From Pedobacter westerhofensis (GTDB lineage: Bacteria; Bacteroidota; Bacteroidia; Sphingobacteriales; Sphingobacteriaceae): a DNA stretch of 64,000 nt. A program made the position numbers and the translations under genes. The stretch is taken from NCBI RefSeq assembly GCF_900182595.1, contig NZ_FXTN01000006.1:186001-250000 (forward strand), read 5' to 3'. Below, piece by piece: positions 53,571 to 62,812 of this stretch. Numbering within the stretch: position 1 is the first letter of the stretch; every line of letters starts with the position of its first letter. Under the pieces are notes generated by a model. That model was not told the DNA's origin and made no database searches. It saw only the letters and a program-made list of their open reading frames with translations.

Positions 53571-54483
53571 TGCCCTGTGTGGTTTTATCCCTAAAGTATT
53601 TAAATAAAAATATGGTCAAAATTAAGCTAATAACATATGCATACCATGGAAAATATGCAGAATTATCTGCCTGGTCCAGTGGGATATGGTGTGCCTGCAA
53701 ATACCAGGCTTGGCAAACCGCATACGCATTGTTCAGAAAGTGGGCAAACATCGCGTACCATAAACTTCCCGTCCACAGGTAGATATACCCAAATGCAGCT
53801 CCCAGTAACAACCGTGGAAAAAAGCCGAAAAACTGCACATGGATCGCACTGAAAATAAAAGCAGATACCCATATCGCGATATGCGGATTATGGAACATCC
53901 TGCTGAAAGATCTTTGTATCCCTCCCCTGAAAAGGAATTCTTCTGCTACAGCAGGTAACAGTGCAATGATCAATATATTGATCAGAAACTCTCCGAAACC
54001 CCTGATCCTTAGTAATAAAATCGTCATATTCATCGCTGCATCCTCTTTCTCCCGCATCCAGTTTTCCAGGGATTCTAAAAAATCAGGTAAAATCATTTTC
54101 TGATTGATCAGGGTAATCCACTCCATCAGCGGAAGAGAGCAGATCATCAGGAGCAATACAACCAGCAGAAGTGCAGGCTGCGGTTTTTTAAACCCATAAA
54201 AAGTAGTGATACGCGTTTTTTCAGTGATAGCAAGCAGGATAGGCGGCATCAGGAACAAACATGCCGAGGTAAGTCCCTGCGCTATTCTTAGTCCGTCGAG
54301 GTAAGCCGGATCTCCCCCCGATAATCCCATAGCATTCTGCATGATCCCTGATCCATACAGCAAGACCAGTGCAATGATACTTAAAACTGATCCTAAAACA
54401 GCTCCTGCGAGCGCATAACAGGCAAGGATAAGCAATTGGGTATAAGCAGATTTTTCTTCTCTCGGGGCCAGACTGAAATTCAT
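53551..54483 (-). CDS. CPBP-family intramembrane metalloprotease
   Basis: A 310-residue membrane protein with about eight helices. The CPBP motif 1 is AVAEEFLFRGGIQRSF and motif 2 is SAFIFSAIHVQFFGFFPRLLLG, with HFLNNAYAV as motif 3. These are the Glu and His residues of Rce1-type proteases. The substrate is unknown. It is the first gene of CPBP-DUF2007-cdsA and diverges from dusB. Confidence 0.9.
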   Translation of the reverse strand: MNFSLAPREEKSAYTQLLILACYALAGAVLGSVLSIIALVLLYGSGIMQNAMGLSGGDPAYLDGLRIAQGLTSACLFLMPPILLAITEKTRITTFYGFKKPQPALLLVVLLLMICSLPLMEWITLINQKMILPDFLESLENWMREKEDAAMNMTILLLRIRGFGEFLINILIIALLPAVAEEFLFRGGIQRSFSRMFHNPHIAIWVSAFIFSAIHVQFFGFFPRLLLGAAFGYIYLWTGSLWYAMFAHFLNNAYAVCQAWYLQAHHIPLDQADNSAYFPWYAYVISLILTIFLFKYFRDKTTQGNGEQLD

Positions 54484-54498
54484 TATTAGGGATTTTTG

Positions 54499-54506
54499 TA
54501 CCTTTG
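54499..54506 (+). promoter_or_regulatory. -7 box TACCTTTG upstream of dusB
   Basis: A perfect TAnnTTTG match 30 nt before the dusB ATG. A -33 element is not clear. Confidence 0.4.
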
Positions 54507-54536
54507 TATCTTAAATTTTGGATTGAAGATAGAAAT

Positions 54537-55544
54537 ATGTCTGTAAAGATAGGAAATATTGACCTGGGAGAATTCCCTTTATTGCTTGCGCCCATGGAAG
54601 ATGTAAGCGATCCCCCATTCCGTTTTGTTTGTAAACAAAGCGGGGTAGACATGATGTACACAGAATTTATATCTTCTGAAGGACTCATCCGCGATGCCGC
54701 AAAAAGCCGTCAGAAACTAGATATTTTTGAATACGAAAGACCAATAGGTATCCAGATTTTTGGCAGCGAAATTTCTACGATGCACGAAGCTACGGAAATT
54801 GCTACTCTGGCCAAGCCAGACCTTATCGACATCAATTATGGCTGCCCTGTAAAACAGGTGGCCTGTAAAGGTGCCGGTTCTGCTTTACTGCAGGATATTG
54901 ACAAGATGGTGAAAATGACCGATGCCGTAGTGAGGGCTACTCATTTACCCGTAACCGTAAAAACCCGGTTGGGCTGGGACGATAATACCAAAAACGTTGA
55001 CGAAGTGGCTGAAAGGCTCCAGGATATAGGGATCCAGGCACTGACCATTCATGGCAGGACCCGTTCACAAATGTATAAGGGAGAAGCCGACTGGCGGATG
55101 ATCCGCGATATTAAAAGAAATCCGCGTATTAAGATCCCCGTTTTTGGCAATGGCGATATAGACAGTCCGCAAAAAGCATTCGAGTGGCGCCGTGAATTTG
55201 AGGTCGATGGCATTATGATCGGCAGGGCTGCCATAGGTTATCCATGGATTTTCAGAGAGATTGCCCATTACTTTAAAACCGGTGAAAAACTGGCCGGCCC
55301 TACTGTAGAAGAAAGGGTATTGGTTTGCCGTACCCATCTTGATAAATCTATTGCCTGGAAAGGCCCTAAAGTTGGTATATTTGAGATGAGACGCCATTAT
55401 GCCAACTATTTCAAAGGTTTGCCGGATTTTAAAAATTACAGGATGTTGCTGGTGAAAGAAGATAATATCGAAATCATCCACGCTATATTAGACGAAGTGT
55501 CAGATAAATATCAATACATCCTGCCCGACGGAGAAATGGCGTGA
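54537..55544 (+). CDS. dusB: tRNA-dihydrouridine synthase B type
   Basis: Dus reduces uridines in tRNA D-loops using FMN and NADPH. The 335-residue protein, from the ATG at 54537 (MSVKIGNIDLGEFPLLLAP), has LAPMEDVSDPPFR, the catalytic motif INYGCPVKQVACKGAGSALL (C103), KTRLGWDD and HGRTRSQMYKGEADW, and FGNGDIDSP / DGIMIGRAAIG for FMN phosphate. The second (helical) domain follows. DusB is the best-fitting subgroup. apaG follows 33 nt later. Confidence 0.93.
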   Translation: MSVKIGNIDLGEFPLLLAPMEDVSDPPFRFVCKQSGVDMMYTEFISSEGLIRDAAKSRQKLDIFEYERPIGIQIFGSEISTMHEATEIATLAKPDLIDINYGCPVKQVACKGAGSALLQDIDKMVKMTDAVVRATHLPVTVKTRLGWDDNTKNVDEVAERLQDIGIQALTIHGRTRSQMYKGEADWRMIRDIKRNPRIKIPVFGNGDIDSPQKAFEWRREFEVDGIMIGRAAIGYPWIFREIAHYFKTGEKLAGPTVEERVLVCRTHLDKSIAWKGPKVGIFEMRRHYANYFKGLPDFKNYRMLLVKEDNIEIIHAILDEVSDKYQYILPDGEMA

Positions 55545-55577
55545 TTTTTGAAAACACTGAACATAAATATCTTTAAA

Positions 55578-55964
55578 ATGGTTACAGCGATTACACAGGG
55601 CGTTAAAATTTCAGTAGATACGGTCTATCAGGAAGAATACTCAAATCCTGAGAAAGAGCATTTTATGTTTGCTTACCAGATCACAGTAGAAAATTTGTCT
55701 GACTATGCCGTACAGCTCATGCGCCGCCAGTGGTTTATTTTTGATTCCAATGGTACGCAGAGAGAAGTAGAGGGAGAAGGTGTTGTAGGTATTCAGCCGG
55801 TAATAGAACCCGGAGAAAGCTATTCTTATGTGTCAGGCTGCAATTTAACAACTGATATTGGTGCGATGTCAGGTACCTATCTGATGCACCGTGTTACCGA
55901 TGAAACAGACTTCAGCGTGGATATTCCGGAATTTCAGCTCATCGTACCTTACCGTTTAAATTAA
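55578..55964 (+). CDS. apaG: ApaG domain protein
   Basis: A 128-residue FN3-like beta sandwich from the ATG at 55578 (MVTAITQGVKISVDTVYQEE). It carries FAYQITVENLSDYAVQLMRRQWFIFDSNG, then VGIQPVIEPGESYSYVSGC and MSGTYLMHRVTD, the ApaG pattern. ApaG is linked to Co/Mg resistance genetically, but its activity is unknown. Its stop is shared with the convergent YugP-like gene through TTAA. Confidence 0.93.
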   Translation: MVTAITQGVKISVDTVYQEEYSNPEKEHFMFAYQITVENLSDYAVQLMRRQWFIFDSNGTQREVEGEGVVGIQPVIEPGESYSYVSGCNLTTDIGAMSGTYLMHRVTDETDFSVDIPEFQLIVPYRLN

Positions 55965-56656
55965 TTCCGGTTTCTTCCAAAAAGCATCGAGGCATAGTAC
56001 AGGAGGTTTGCAAGGGCACCCAATGCCGCCACTACGTATGTCATTGCCGCCCACCACAGTGCATCTTTGGCCTGTGAATTTTCTTCTGCGGTATTCATCA
56101 CACCACGATTATTTTTTAGCCAGATCAATGCTCTTTTGCTGGCATCAAATTCTACCGGAAGGGTGATAAAGCTAAAAACAGTAATCAGCGCAAGTCCTGC
56201 CACACCAATACCCAGTACAATGGGATTACCGGTAAAACCGATCAGCAGGATCCCAATGATGAGTACCCACTGTAAAAGATTGGATGATATACTAACAATT
56301 GGGACCATCGCAGAACGCAGCTCCAGCCAGTGGTATAACTTTGCGTGCTGAACTGCATGACCACATTCATGGGCCGCTATAGCGGCCGCAGCTACACTTC
56401 TTCCATAATAAACGTCAGTGCTCAGGTTAACTGTTTTATCCGCAGGATTATAATGGTCGGTCAGTTGTCCGTCCAAACTCATTACCCTTACATCATATAT
56501 GCCATTATCGTGCAGCATCTTTTCGGCCACTTCATGACCGGAAAGACCAGAATTCAATTGCATTTCGGCGTATCTGGAAAATTTGCTCCTGAATTTCCAT
56601 TGCACAAACATACTTGCAATTAGCATCGGAATTATAAAAAACAAATAGGTTCCCAT
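55961..56656 (-). CDS. Zinc metallopeptidase, YugP type
   Basis: A 231-residue membrane protein of the Zn_peptidase_2 (YugP) family. The zinc motif is AIAAHECGHAVQHAKLY (H96, E97, H100) and the third ligand probably lies in the VEFDASKRAL segment. Hydrophobic stretches (about 2-18, 110-175, 205-225) surround the site, giving an HtpX/M48-like membrane protease layout. Substrate unknown. Convergent with apaG, overlapping by 4 nt. Confidence 0.88.
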   Translation of the reverse strand: MGTYLFFIIPMLIASMFVQWKFRSKFSRYAEMQLNSGLSGHEVAEKMLHDNGIYDVRVMSLDGQLTDHYNPADKTVNLSTDVYYGRSVAAAAIAAHECGHAVQHAKLYHWLELRSAMVPIVSISSNLLQWVLIIGILLIGFTGNPIVLGIGVAGLALITVFSFITLPVEFDASKRALIWLKNNRGVMNTAEENSQAKDALWWAAMTYVVAALGALANLLYYASMLFGRNRN

Positions 56657-56923
56657 CTTGTTATCGTGTATTTTCTCATTCCTGGTAAAACAAAAATTGT
56701 TCCTAACCCAACTACAATCTGCTTAATAATTTAAAAAATAGCCTAAATCAGTGTATTACGGCTCATATGGCCAAAAAACACGATTATGTTCTGCCCATTT
56801 GTCCAATATATATATGTATTATGTCCATAAAAAACATCATAAAAACCAATTACATCCCCTGTAAATACTAATAGGTTTGTTAAACTGGTTTATAATACAG
56901 ATTTTTGATAAAAATATTAGTAA

Positions 56924-58249
56924 ATGAACAGTATCATCATTGTATTGCTGGTTATGGTAATGGCCGCTCTATTTTTCCTTTTGTTCAAAAAACCAGTGGC
57001 GGATACCGGCGGACAGTTGGAGATGTTTAGTTTGAAAGAGGCAGAACACCAGCGCAACCTAACGTATTACAGGGAAGAAAAACAGCGTCTGGAAGATGAA
57101 CTGGCAGATCTCCGTACAGGATTTATGAACGAAAGGAGCAGGGCAGTAAAGGCTGAAGAGATCCTGAACGCACAGATAGAAAAACAGGTCCAGCAGGATA
57201 AATATATCGCAGAACTGCAGCAACAGTTTAAACTTCAGTTTGAACAGATAGCCAGCCAGATCCTTGAAGAAAAAACTTCCAGGTTTACATTACAGAACAA
57301 AGCCAGCATGGAACTCATTTTAAGCCCGCTGAAGGAAAATATAAAGGCATTTGAGGAAAAGGTAGACCGCGTGTACAAAGCGGAGTCAGACGAGCGCAAT
57401 ATACTCAAGGGCGTCATCTCACAACTGATGGATCAAAGCAGACAGATACAGGAAGATGCAAACAACCTCACTAAAGCGCTCAAGGGAGATAATAAAAAAC
57501 AGGGAAACTGGGGAGAGATTATACTGGAGAGGGTTTTGGAACGCTCGGGCCTGGTAAAAGACCGAGAATACCGCATACAATCAAGTTTCAGTACTTCAAC
57601 CGGGAACCGTGTACAGCCTGATGTGATTATTGATCTTCCTGATGATAAACACATTGTGGTGGATGCCAAGGTTTCCCTTATTGCTTATGAAAAGTATGTT
57701 TCTGCAGAAACAGAAGAAGATAGGGAAATCTATGTCAGACAGCATCTCTTATCTTTGAAAAACCACATACAGGATCTTGCTGGTAAAAATTATCATGCTC
57801 TTTACCAGATCAATTCACCGGATTTTGTATTGCTTTTTATTCCGATAGAATCTTCATTTGGTATTGCAGTGCAGAAAGACGCGGAGCTTTTCAACTATGC
57901 CTGGGACAGAAAGGTAGTCATCGTAAGCCCCTCAACATTACTGGCTACACTACGTACGATCTCCAGCATATGGAAACAGGAGCGGCAAAACAGGAATGTG
58001 CTTGAAATCGCTCGCCTCAGCGGTACGATGTACGATAAATTTGTAGGTTTCCTTTCAGATATGGAAAGTATCGGCAGAAACATTAAACAAAGCCATGATG
58101 CCTATGACAAGGCCATCAGTAAGCTCTCTTCCGGTACCGGAAATTTAGCTGCAACCGCTGATAAAATAAAAAAGCTGGGTGCAAAAACTACGAAACAAAT
58201 TGATCATAAATTCCTGGACCCAGCCTTAACTGAAGACGATATTTTATAG
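56924..58249 (+). CDS. rmuC: DNA recombination protein RmuC
   Basis: A 441-residue protein with an N-terminal membrane helix (IIIVLLVMVMAALFFLLF), a long coiled coil (about 35-200) and the RmuC nuclease-like core with KGDNKKQGNWGEIILERVLERSGL, RVQPDVIIDLPDDKHIVVDAKVSL and IPIESSFGIAV. In E. coli RmuC limits inversions at short inverted repeats. That role is notable given the palindromes in this window (inference). Convergent with thiL, overlapping by 6 nt. Confidence 0.94.
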   Translation: MNSIIIVLLVMVMAALFFLLFKKPVADTGGQLEMFSLKEAEHQRNLTYYREEKQRLEDELADLRTGFMNERSRAVKAEEILNAQIEKQVQQDKYIAELQQQFKLQFEQIASQILEEKTSRFTLQNKASMELILSPLKENIKAFEEKVDRVYKAESDERNILKGVISQLMDQSRQIQEDANNLTKALKGDNKKQGNWGEIILERVLERSGLVKDREYRIQSSFSTSTGNRVQPDVIIDLPDDKHIVVDAKVSLIAYEKYVSAETEEDREIYVRQHLLSLKNHIQDLAGKNYHALYQINSPDFVLLFIPIESSFGIAVQKDAELFNYAWDRKVVIVSPSTLLATLRTISSIWKQERQNRNVLEIARLSGTMYDKFVGFLSDMESIGRNIKQSHDAYDKAISKLSSGTGNLAATADKIKKLGAKTTKQIDHKFLDPALTEDDIL

Positions 58250-59284
58250 TTTAAATGCGTTCCATCCCTGAGCTTTCAGTTCATGGACTACATTTGATTT
58301 GGATATCATTTTGCATCCTGATGGTTTATCCGTGATGTGGCCGATCACACTGATGTCTACATCGTGTTTTAGTTTGGTATAATCATCCTGTCTGATCGTA
58401 AAAAGCAGCTCATAATCCTCTCCGCCATTTAATGCACAAACCGTGGGATCTATACCCAGCTCCCTTGCAGTTTCATAGGTCATTGGATCTATCGGCAGTT
58501 TATCCTCATAGATCGTACAGCCTTTATCAGATTCTTTGCAGATATGCATAATCTCAGAGGCAAGTCCGTCAGAAACATCAATCATCGATGTAGGGATAAT
58601 CTTCATTTGTGCAAGCAGATCTACGATATCTCTTCTTCCTTCCGGTTTCAGCTGTCTTTCAATGATATAATCTTTTCCTTCCAGATCAGGCTGGATGTTA
58701 GGATTTTCAAGAAAAATCTGCTTTTCACGCTCCAGGATCTGTAAGCCAACATATGCACCGCCAAGATCTCCGGATACACATAACAAATCCCCTTCCTGAG
58801 CACCGTTCCTGTATACAATATCGGCTTTCTCAGCAAATCCTATGCTCGTTACACTGATCACCAGGCCCTGTTTGCTCGACGAAGTATCCCCGCCAATCAG
58901 GTCAATATTAAATTTATTACAGGCCAGTTCAATCCCCTTATAAATTTCCTCTACGGCCTCAAGCGGAAATTTGCTCGATAAGCCCAGCGAAACCGTGATC
59001 TGGCTTGCTACTCCATTCATAGCATAAATATCGCTTAAATTGACCTGAACGGCCTTATAGCCTAAATGCATCAGCGGTACATAAGCCAAATCAAAATGAA
59101 TTCCTTCCAGCAGTAGGTCTGTAGAGATCAGCATCTCTTTATCCCCGGCATGTAGTACTGCAGCATCGTCTCCAATACCTTTGATACTGCTTTCATGCCT
59201 GATTTTAAAATTATCAGTAAGGTGCCTGATCAGGCCAAATTCACCTAATTCTGCCAGATCTGTGCGTTCTTTATTTTCAAACAT
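58244..59284 (-). CDS. thiL: Thiamine-monophosphate kinase
   Basis: ThiL phosphorylates thiamine phosphate to thiamine diphosphate, the last step of that pathway. The 346-residue protein starts at the ATG at 59284 (MFENKERTDLAELGEFGLI). It has KGIGDDAAVL, STDLLLEGIHFDL, the NLSDIYAMNG segment and IGGDTSSSKQGLVISVT, and the C-terminal DVSDGLASEIMHI and NGGEDYELLFT of the PurM-like fold. It starts 10 nt after nadA, so the two are one operon. Confidence 0.95.
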   Translation of the reverse strand: MFENKERTDLAELGEFGLIRHLTDNFKIRHESSIKGIGDDAAVLHAGDKEMLISTDLLLEGIHFDLAYVPLMHLGYKAVQVNLSDIYAMNGVASQITVSLGLSSKFPLEAVEEIYKGIELACNKFNIDLIGGDTSSSKQGLVISVTSIGFAEKADIVYRNGAQEGDLLCVSGDLGGAYVGLQILEREKQIFLENPNIQPDLEGKDYIIERQLKPEGRRDIVDLLAQMKIIPTSMIDVSDGLASEIMHICKESDKGCTIYEDKLPIDPMTYETARELGIDPTVCALNGGEDYELLFTIRQDDYTKLKHDVDISVIGHITDKPSGCKMISKSNVVHELKAQGWNAFKL

Positions 59285-59294
59285 ATTTTTTTCT

Positions 59295-60287
59295 TTATAA
59301 TCCCAGACTGGCTGATATTTCCAGCATTCTTTCGATTGGTTTTCTCGCTGCGGCAATGATATCTGCCGGTACAGTAACTTCCGGCGTACCGTTTTTCAAA
59401 CACAGATAGAGCTTTTCCAATGTATTTCTTTTCATGTAAGGACAATCATTACATGCACAATTGTTATTTGGCGGTGCCGGTATAAATGTTTTACCGGGAC
59501 AAGCTTTCTCCATCTGATGGATAATGCCGCTCTCTGTTGCCACAATAAACTCTTTTGCATCGCTTTTTATAGCGTAATTCAGCAAGCCTGTAGTAGAGCC
59601 TATATAATCTGCCATCTGCAGCACTGCTTCTTCACATTCAGGATGTGCGATAAATTTAGCACCTGGGTGACGCTCTTTTAGTTTTGTGATTTTCTCCCTT
59701 GAAAATATCTCATGAACCATACATGCACCGTTCCACAACACCAGGTCTCTCCCAGTTTTCTTTGCCACCCATGCGCCCAGGTTTTTATCAGGACCAAAAA
59801 TAATTTTCTGCTCTTTTGGCAGGCTTTCTACAATCTGAACCGCATTGGTAGAAGTACAAACGATGTCGCTCATCGCTTTTAGTTCAGCTGTACAGTTCAC
59901 ATAGGTAATCACAAGGTGGTCCGGGTATTTCTCCTTAAACTTTTTAAACAAATGTGGAGGACAACTGTCTGCTAATGAGCATCCTGCTTTAACATCAGGT
60001 AAAAGAACTGTCTTTTCAGGAGAAAGTATTTTAGCGGTTTCTGCCATAAAATGCACCCCGGCAAATACAATCACATCAGCTTCGGTTTTTGCGGCTTCCT
60101 GGGAAAGGCCTAAACTATCCCCTATATAGTCCGCAATATCCTGTATATCAGGTTCTTGATAGTAGTGCGCCAGCACTATTGCATTTTTCTCCTTTTTTAG
60201 CTTTTCAATTTCATCAAAAAGATCAAGTGTTGGGTCGATACTTTCTTCTACAAATCCTCTTCTGTTTAATTCTTCTAAGGTATCCAT
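59295..60287 (-). CDS. nadA: Quinolinate synthase A
   Basis: NadA condenses iminoaspartate with dihydroxyacetone phosphate to quinolinate for NAD. The protein is 330 residues from the ATG at 60287 ([11 protein letters not shown]). Iron-sulfur ligands are expected from [17 protein letters not shown] and the C-terminal CACNDCPYM cluster. [12 protein letters not shown] and [14 protein letters not shown] are family motifs. It diverges from nadB, whose product supplies iminoaspartate, across about 400 nt, and thiL follows. Confidence 0.96.
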   Translation of the reverse strand: MDTLEELNRRGFVEESIDPTLDLFDEIEKLKKEKNAIVLAHYYQEPDIQDIADYIGDSLGLSQEAAKTEADVIVFAGVHFMAETAKILSPEKTVLLPDVKAGCSLADSCPPHLFKKFKEKYPDHLVITYVNCTAELKAMSDIVCTSTNAVQIVESLPKEQKIIFGPDKNLGAWVAKKTGRDLVLWNGACMVHEIFSREKITKLKERHPGAKFIAHPECEEAVLQMADYIGSTTGLLNYAIKSDAKEFIVATESGIIHQMEKACPGKTFIPAPPNNNCACNDCPYMKRNTLEKLYLCLKNGTPEVTVPADIIAAARKPIERMLEISASLGL

Positions 60288-60685
60288 TTTCAACGTTTCA
60301 ATAATTAATAATTATTTAATATAAATAGACTTCTATTGTTTATTAGTGTGTTAGTAATGTTTGTAACTCCGGGTATTTTATTCGTTTAAATGATTTGTTC
60401 TATAGTTACCAACATATAAATGAGATTTTACTGACAAATAACCGCTGATTTACAATCAGATATTTTTAGAACTTAAAACTTATCAATATGAATATGTTAA
60501 TTGTTAGTAGTGTAGTAAAAAGTTAATAACTGATGCAAAGTTGCTCAAAAATAACTTAAAATATTGTGTGTAATTCTCATTTTCCCTTAGCTTTAAACAT
60601 TCTTAAATAGTTCCTCTATTTATTTAGACATGTAATTAACACTTTTCCAACGTTGTTAACAAAGCGGTGGAATTAGCAAGAATCA
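60288..60685. promoter_or_regulatory. Divergent nadA-nadB intergenic region
   Basis: A 398-bp, very AT-rich stretch between the divergent NAD-synthesis genes. It must hold both promoters. I see one minus-strand TATTTTTG box (60546-60553), far from nadA, and no perfect box near nadB. No hairpin, riboswitch or operator that I can name was found. Confidence 0.4.
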
Positions 60686-62272
60686 ATGAGAAACGCGGAT
60701 TTTTTAGTAATAGGCTCAGGTATTGCCGGTTTAAGCTTCGCCTTAAAGGCAGCCAAACACGGCAAGGTAATTATCATTACCAAATCAAATGAAGATGAAT
60801 CAAACACAAAATATGCCCAGGGCGGTGTGGCTGTGGTTGTAAATAAGGACGATTCTTTCGAAAAACATATTCATGACACTTTAATTGCGGGAGACGGGCT
60901 CTGTGATCCGGATATTGTTGAAATCGTTGTAAAAGAAGGTCCACAGCGCATCCAGGAGATTATCGACTACGGAATTAACTTTGATAAAAACCCAGCCGGG
61001 GTGTATGATCTGGCCAAAGAGGGCGGGCATTCTGACCACAGGATTTTACATTATAAAGACGTTACAGGATATGAAATTGAGAGCGCCCTGCTGAGGCAGA
61101 TCCACGAAAATGACAATATAGAGATATTAACACATTACTTCTGTTTAGAGTTAATTACCCAGCATCACCTTGGTGAGTTTGTTGACAAGGCCTCTAAAGA
61201 TATTAACTGTTTTGGTGTATATGCCTTTAATACAGAACTTAACGATGTTGAAAAGATCTTGGCAAAGGTGACTATCCTTGCATCAGGCGGCGCCGGGCAT
61301 GTGTATTCCAGCACCACAAATCCCGTGATTGCCACAGGCGATGGTATGGCTATGGTGTACCGCGCTAAGGGCAAATTGCGAAACATGGAGTTTATTCAGT
61401 TCCATCCAACGGCCCTGTATAACCCCGGAGAGTATCCTTCCTTCTTGATATCGGAGGCTGTAAGAGGCTTTGGAGGCGTTTTAAAAAGGAAAAACGGCGA
61501 AGAATTTATGTATGAATATGATGAGCGGGGCTCGCTTGCGCCACGTGATATCGTAGCACGTGCAATCGATTCTGAGATGAAAAAATCCGGAGAAGACTTT
61601 GTTTATCTGGATATCAGGCATCGTAAAAAGACTGACATACTGGCACACTTTCCGAATATTTATGCAAAATGTTTATCAATAGGTATAGACATGACCAATG
61701 ATCTGATCCCTGTTACCCCAGCTGCGCATTATATGTGCGGAGGTATCCTGGTGGATGACTATGGAAGATCATCTATCAATCATCTGTATGCCTGCGGCGA
61801 ATGTTCGTCCACAGGCTTGCATGGGGCTAACCGGCTTGCATCAAATTCATTATTGGAAGCCCCGGTATTTGCACACAGAATTTACCTGGACGCGATCGAA
61901 AGATTTAAGAATAATACCATACCGGATAACATCCCCGACTGGAATGACCATGGAGTAGTACAGTCTGACGAAGATATCCTGGTTACGCATAATCTACGCG
62001 AAACACAGAAATTAATGAGTGATTATGTAGGTATTGTGCGTTCCGATTTCAGGCTTGACCGTGCAATGCGCCGCCTGTTTTTATTACATGAGGAAACAGA
62101 AGCTTTTTATAAAGCGAATCAGGTTTCAGTAAAACTCTGCGAACTGCGTAATGTGATCCAGGTTGCATTTGTTATTATAAAATCGGCGATGTCGCGTAAA
62201 GAAAGCAGGGGATTACATTATACCACTGATTATCCCGGCCACGCAGATGAACTTGTGGATACTATTTTTTAA
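60686..62272 (+). CDS. nadB: L-aspartate oxidase
   Basis: NadB oxidises L-aspartate to iminoaspartate with FAD, feeding NadA. The 528-residue protein has the FAD-binding VIGSGIAGLSFALKAA (5-20), NTKYAQGGVAVV, EGGHSDHRILHYKD and the FHPTALYNPG / RGFGG / SLAPRDIVARAI signature of the fumarate reductase/aspartate oxidase family, then HMHGANRLASNSLLE-type residues (GLHGANRLASNSLLEA). The C-terminal helical domain follows. It lies 8 nt upstream of a gamma carbonic anhydrase gene. Confidence 0.97.
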   Translation: MRNADFLVIGSGIAGLSFALKAAKHGKVIIITKSNEDESNTKYAQGGVAVVVNKDDSFEKHIHDTLIAGDGLCDPDIVEIVVKEGPQRIQEIIDYGINFDKNPAGVYDLAKEGGHSDHRILHYKDVTGYEIESALLRQIHENDNIEILTHYFCLELITQHHLGEFVDKASKDINCFGVYAFNTELNDVEKILAKVTILASGGAGHVYSSTTNPVIATGDGMAMVYRAKGKLRNMEFIQFHPTALYNPGEYPSFLISEAVRGFGGVLKRKNGEEFMYEYDERGSLAPRDIVARAIDSEMKKSGEDFVYLDIRHRKKTDILAHFPNIYAKCLSIGIDMTNDLIPVTPAAHYMCGGILVDDYGRSSINHLYACGECSSTGLHGANRLASNSLLEAPVFAHRIYLDAIERFKNNTIPDNIPDWNDHGVVQSDEDILVTHNLRETQKLMSDYVGIVRSDFRLDRAMRRLFLLHEETEAFYKANQVSVKLCELRNVIQVAFVIIKSAMSRKESRGLHYTTDYPGHADELVDTIF

Positions 62273-62280
62273 TTTTAATT

Positions 62281-62790
62281 ATGCCAGTTATTCTTCCTGT
62301 TTTAGATAAAAGCCCGGTATGGGGCGACAATTCTTTTATAGCACCAAATGCTACTATCGTTGGGGATGTCACTATGGGCAACAACTGCTCTGTATGGTTC
62401 AATGCTGTTATCAGAGGTGATGTAAACAGCATCACGATTGGTAACGATTCCAATATCCAGGATGGTGCTGTAATCCATGCTACTTATCAGAAAGCGGCAA
62501 CATATATAGGAAACAGGGTCTCTGTAGGGCATAATGCAATTGTGCATGGCTGCACGCTCAGAGACCATGTTTTAGTAGGTATGGGAGCGATTGTGATGGA
62601 TGATGCAGTTGTGGAGGAATATTGTATTATAGCAGCCGGTTCGGTGATACTGGAGCGCACAGTGTGTGAGAGCGGTTATTTGTATGCTGGTGTACCTGCA
62701 AAAAAAATAAAGCCCATTACTGAAGAGCAACGGGCTTTATTGAATAAATTACCTGATAATTATATCATGTATTCCGGCTGGTTCAGATAG
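62281..62790 (+). CDS. Gamma carbonic anhydrase-family hexapeptide protein
   Basis: A 169-residue left-handed beta-helix protein of isoleucine-patch repeats (IAPNATIVGDVTMGNNCSVW, VSVGHNAIVHGCTLRDHVLVG). The zinc ligands of the gamma carbonic anhydrase group are present: H66, H84 and H89, with R45 in NAVIRGD. It should form a trimer. Many YrdA/PaaY-like relatives have weak or no carbonic anhydrase activity. Starting 8 nt after nadB, it is probably cotranscribed. Confidence 0.9.
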   Translation: MPVILPVLDKSPVWGDNSFIAPNATIVGDVTMGNNCSVWFNAVIRGDVNSITIGNDSNIQDGAVIHATYQKAATYIGNRVSVGHNAIVHGCTLRDHVLVGMGAIVMDDAVVEEYCIIAAGSVILERTVCESGYLYAGVPAKKIKPITEEQRALLNKLPDNYIMYSGWFR

Positions 62791-62812
62791 TGAAGCCAGT
62801 CGGTTGCAATCA

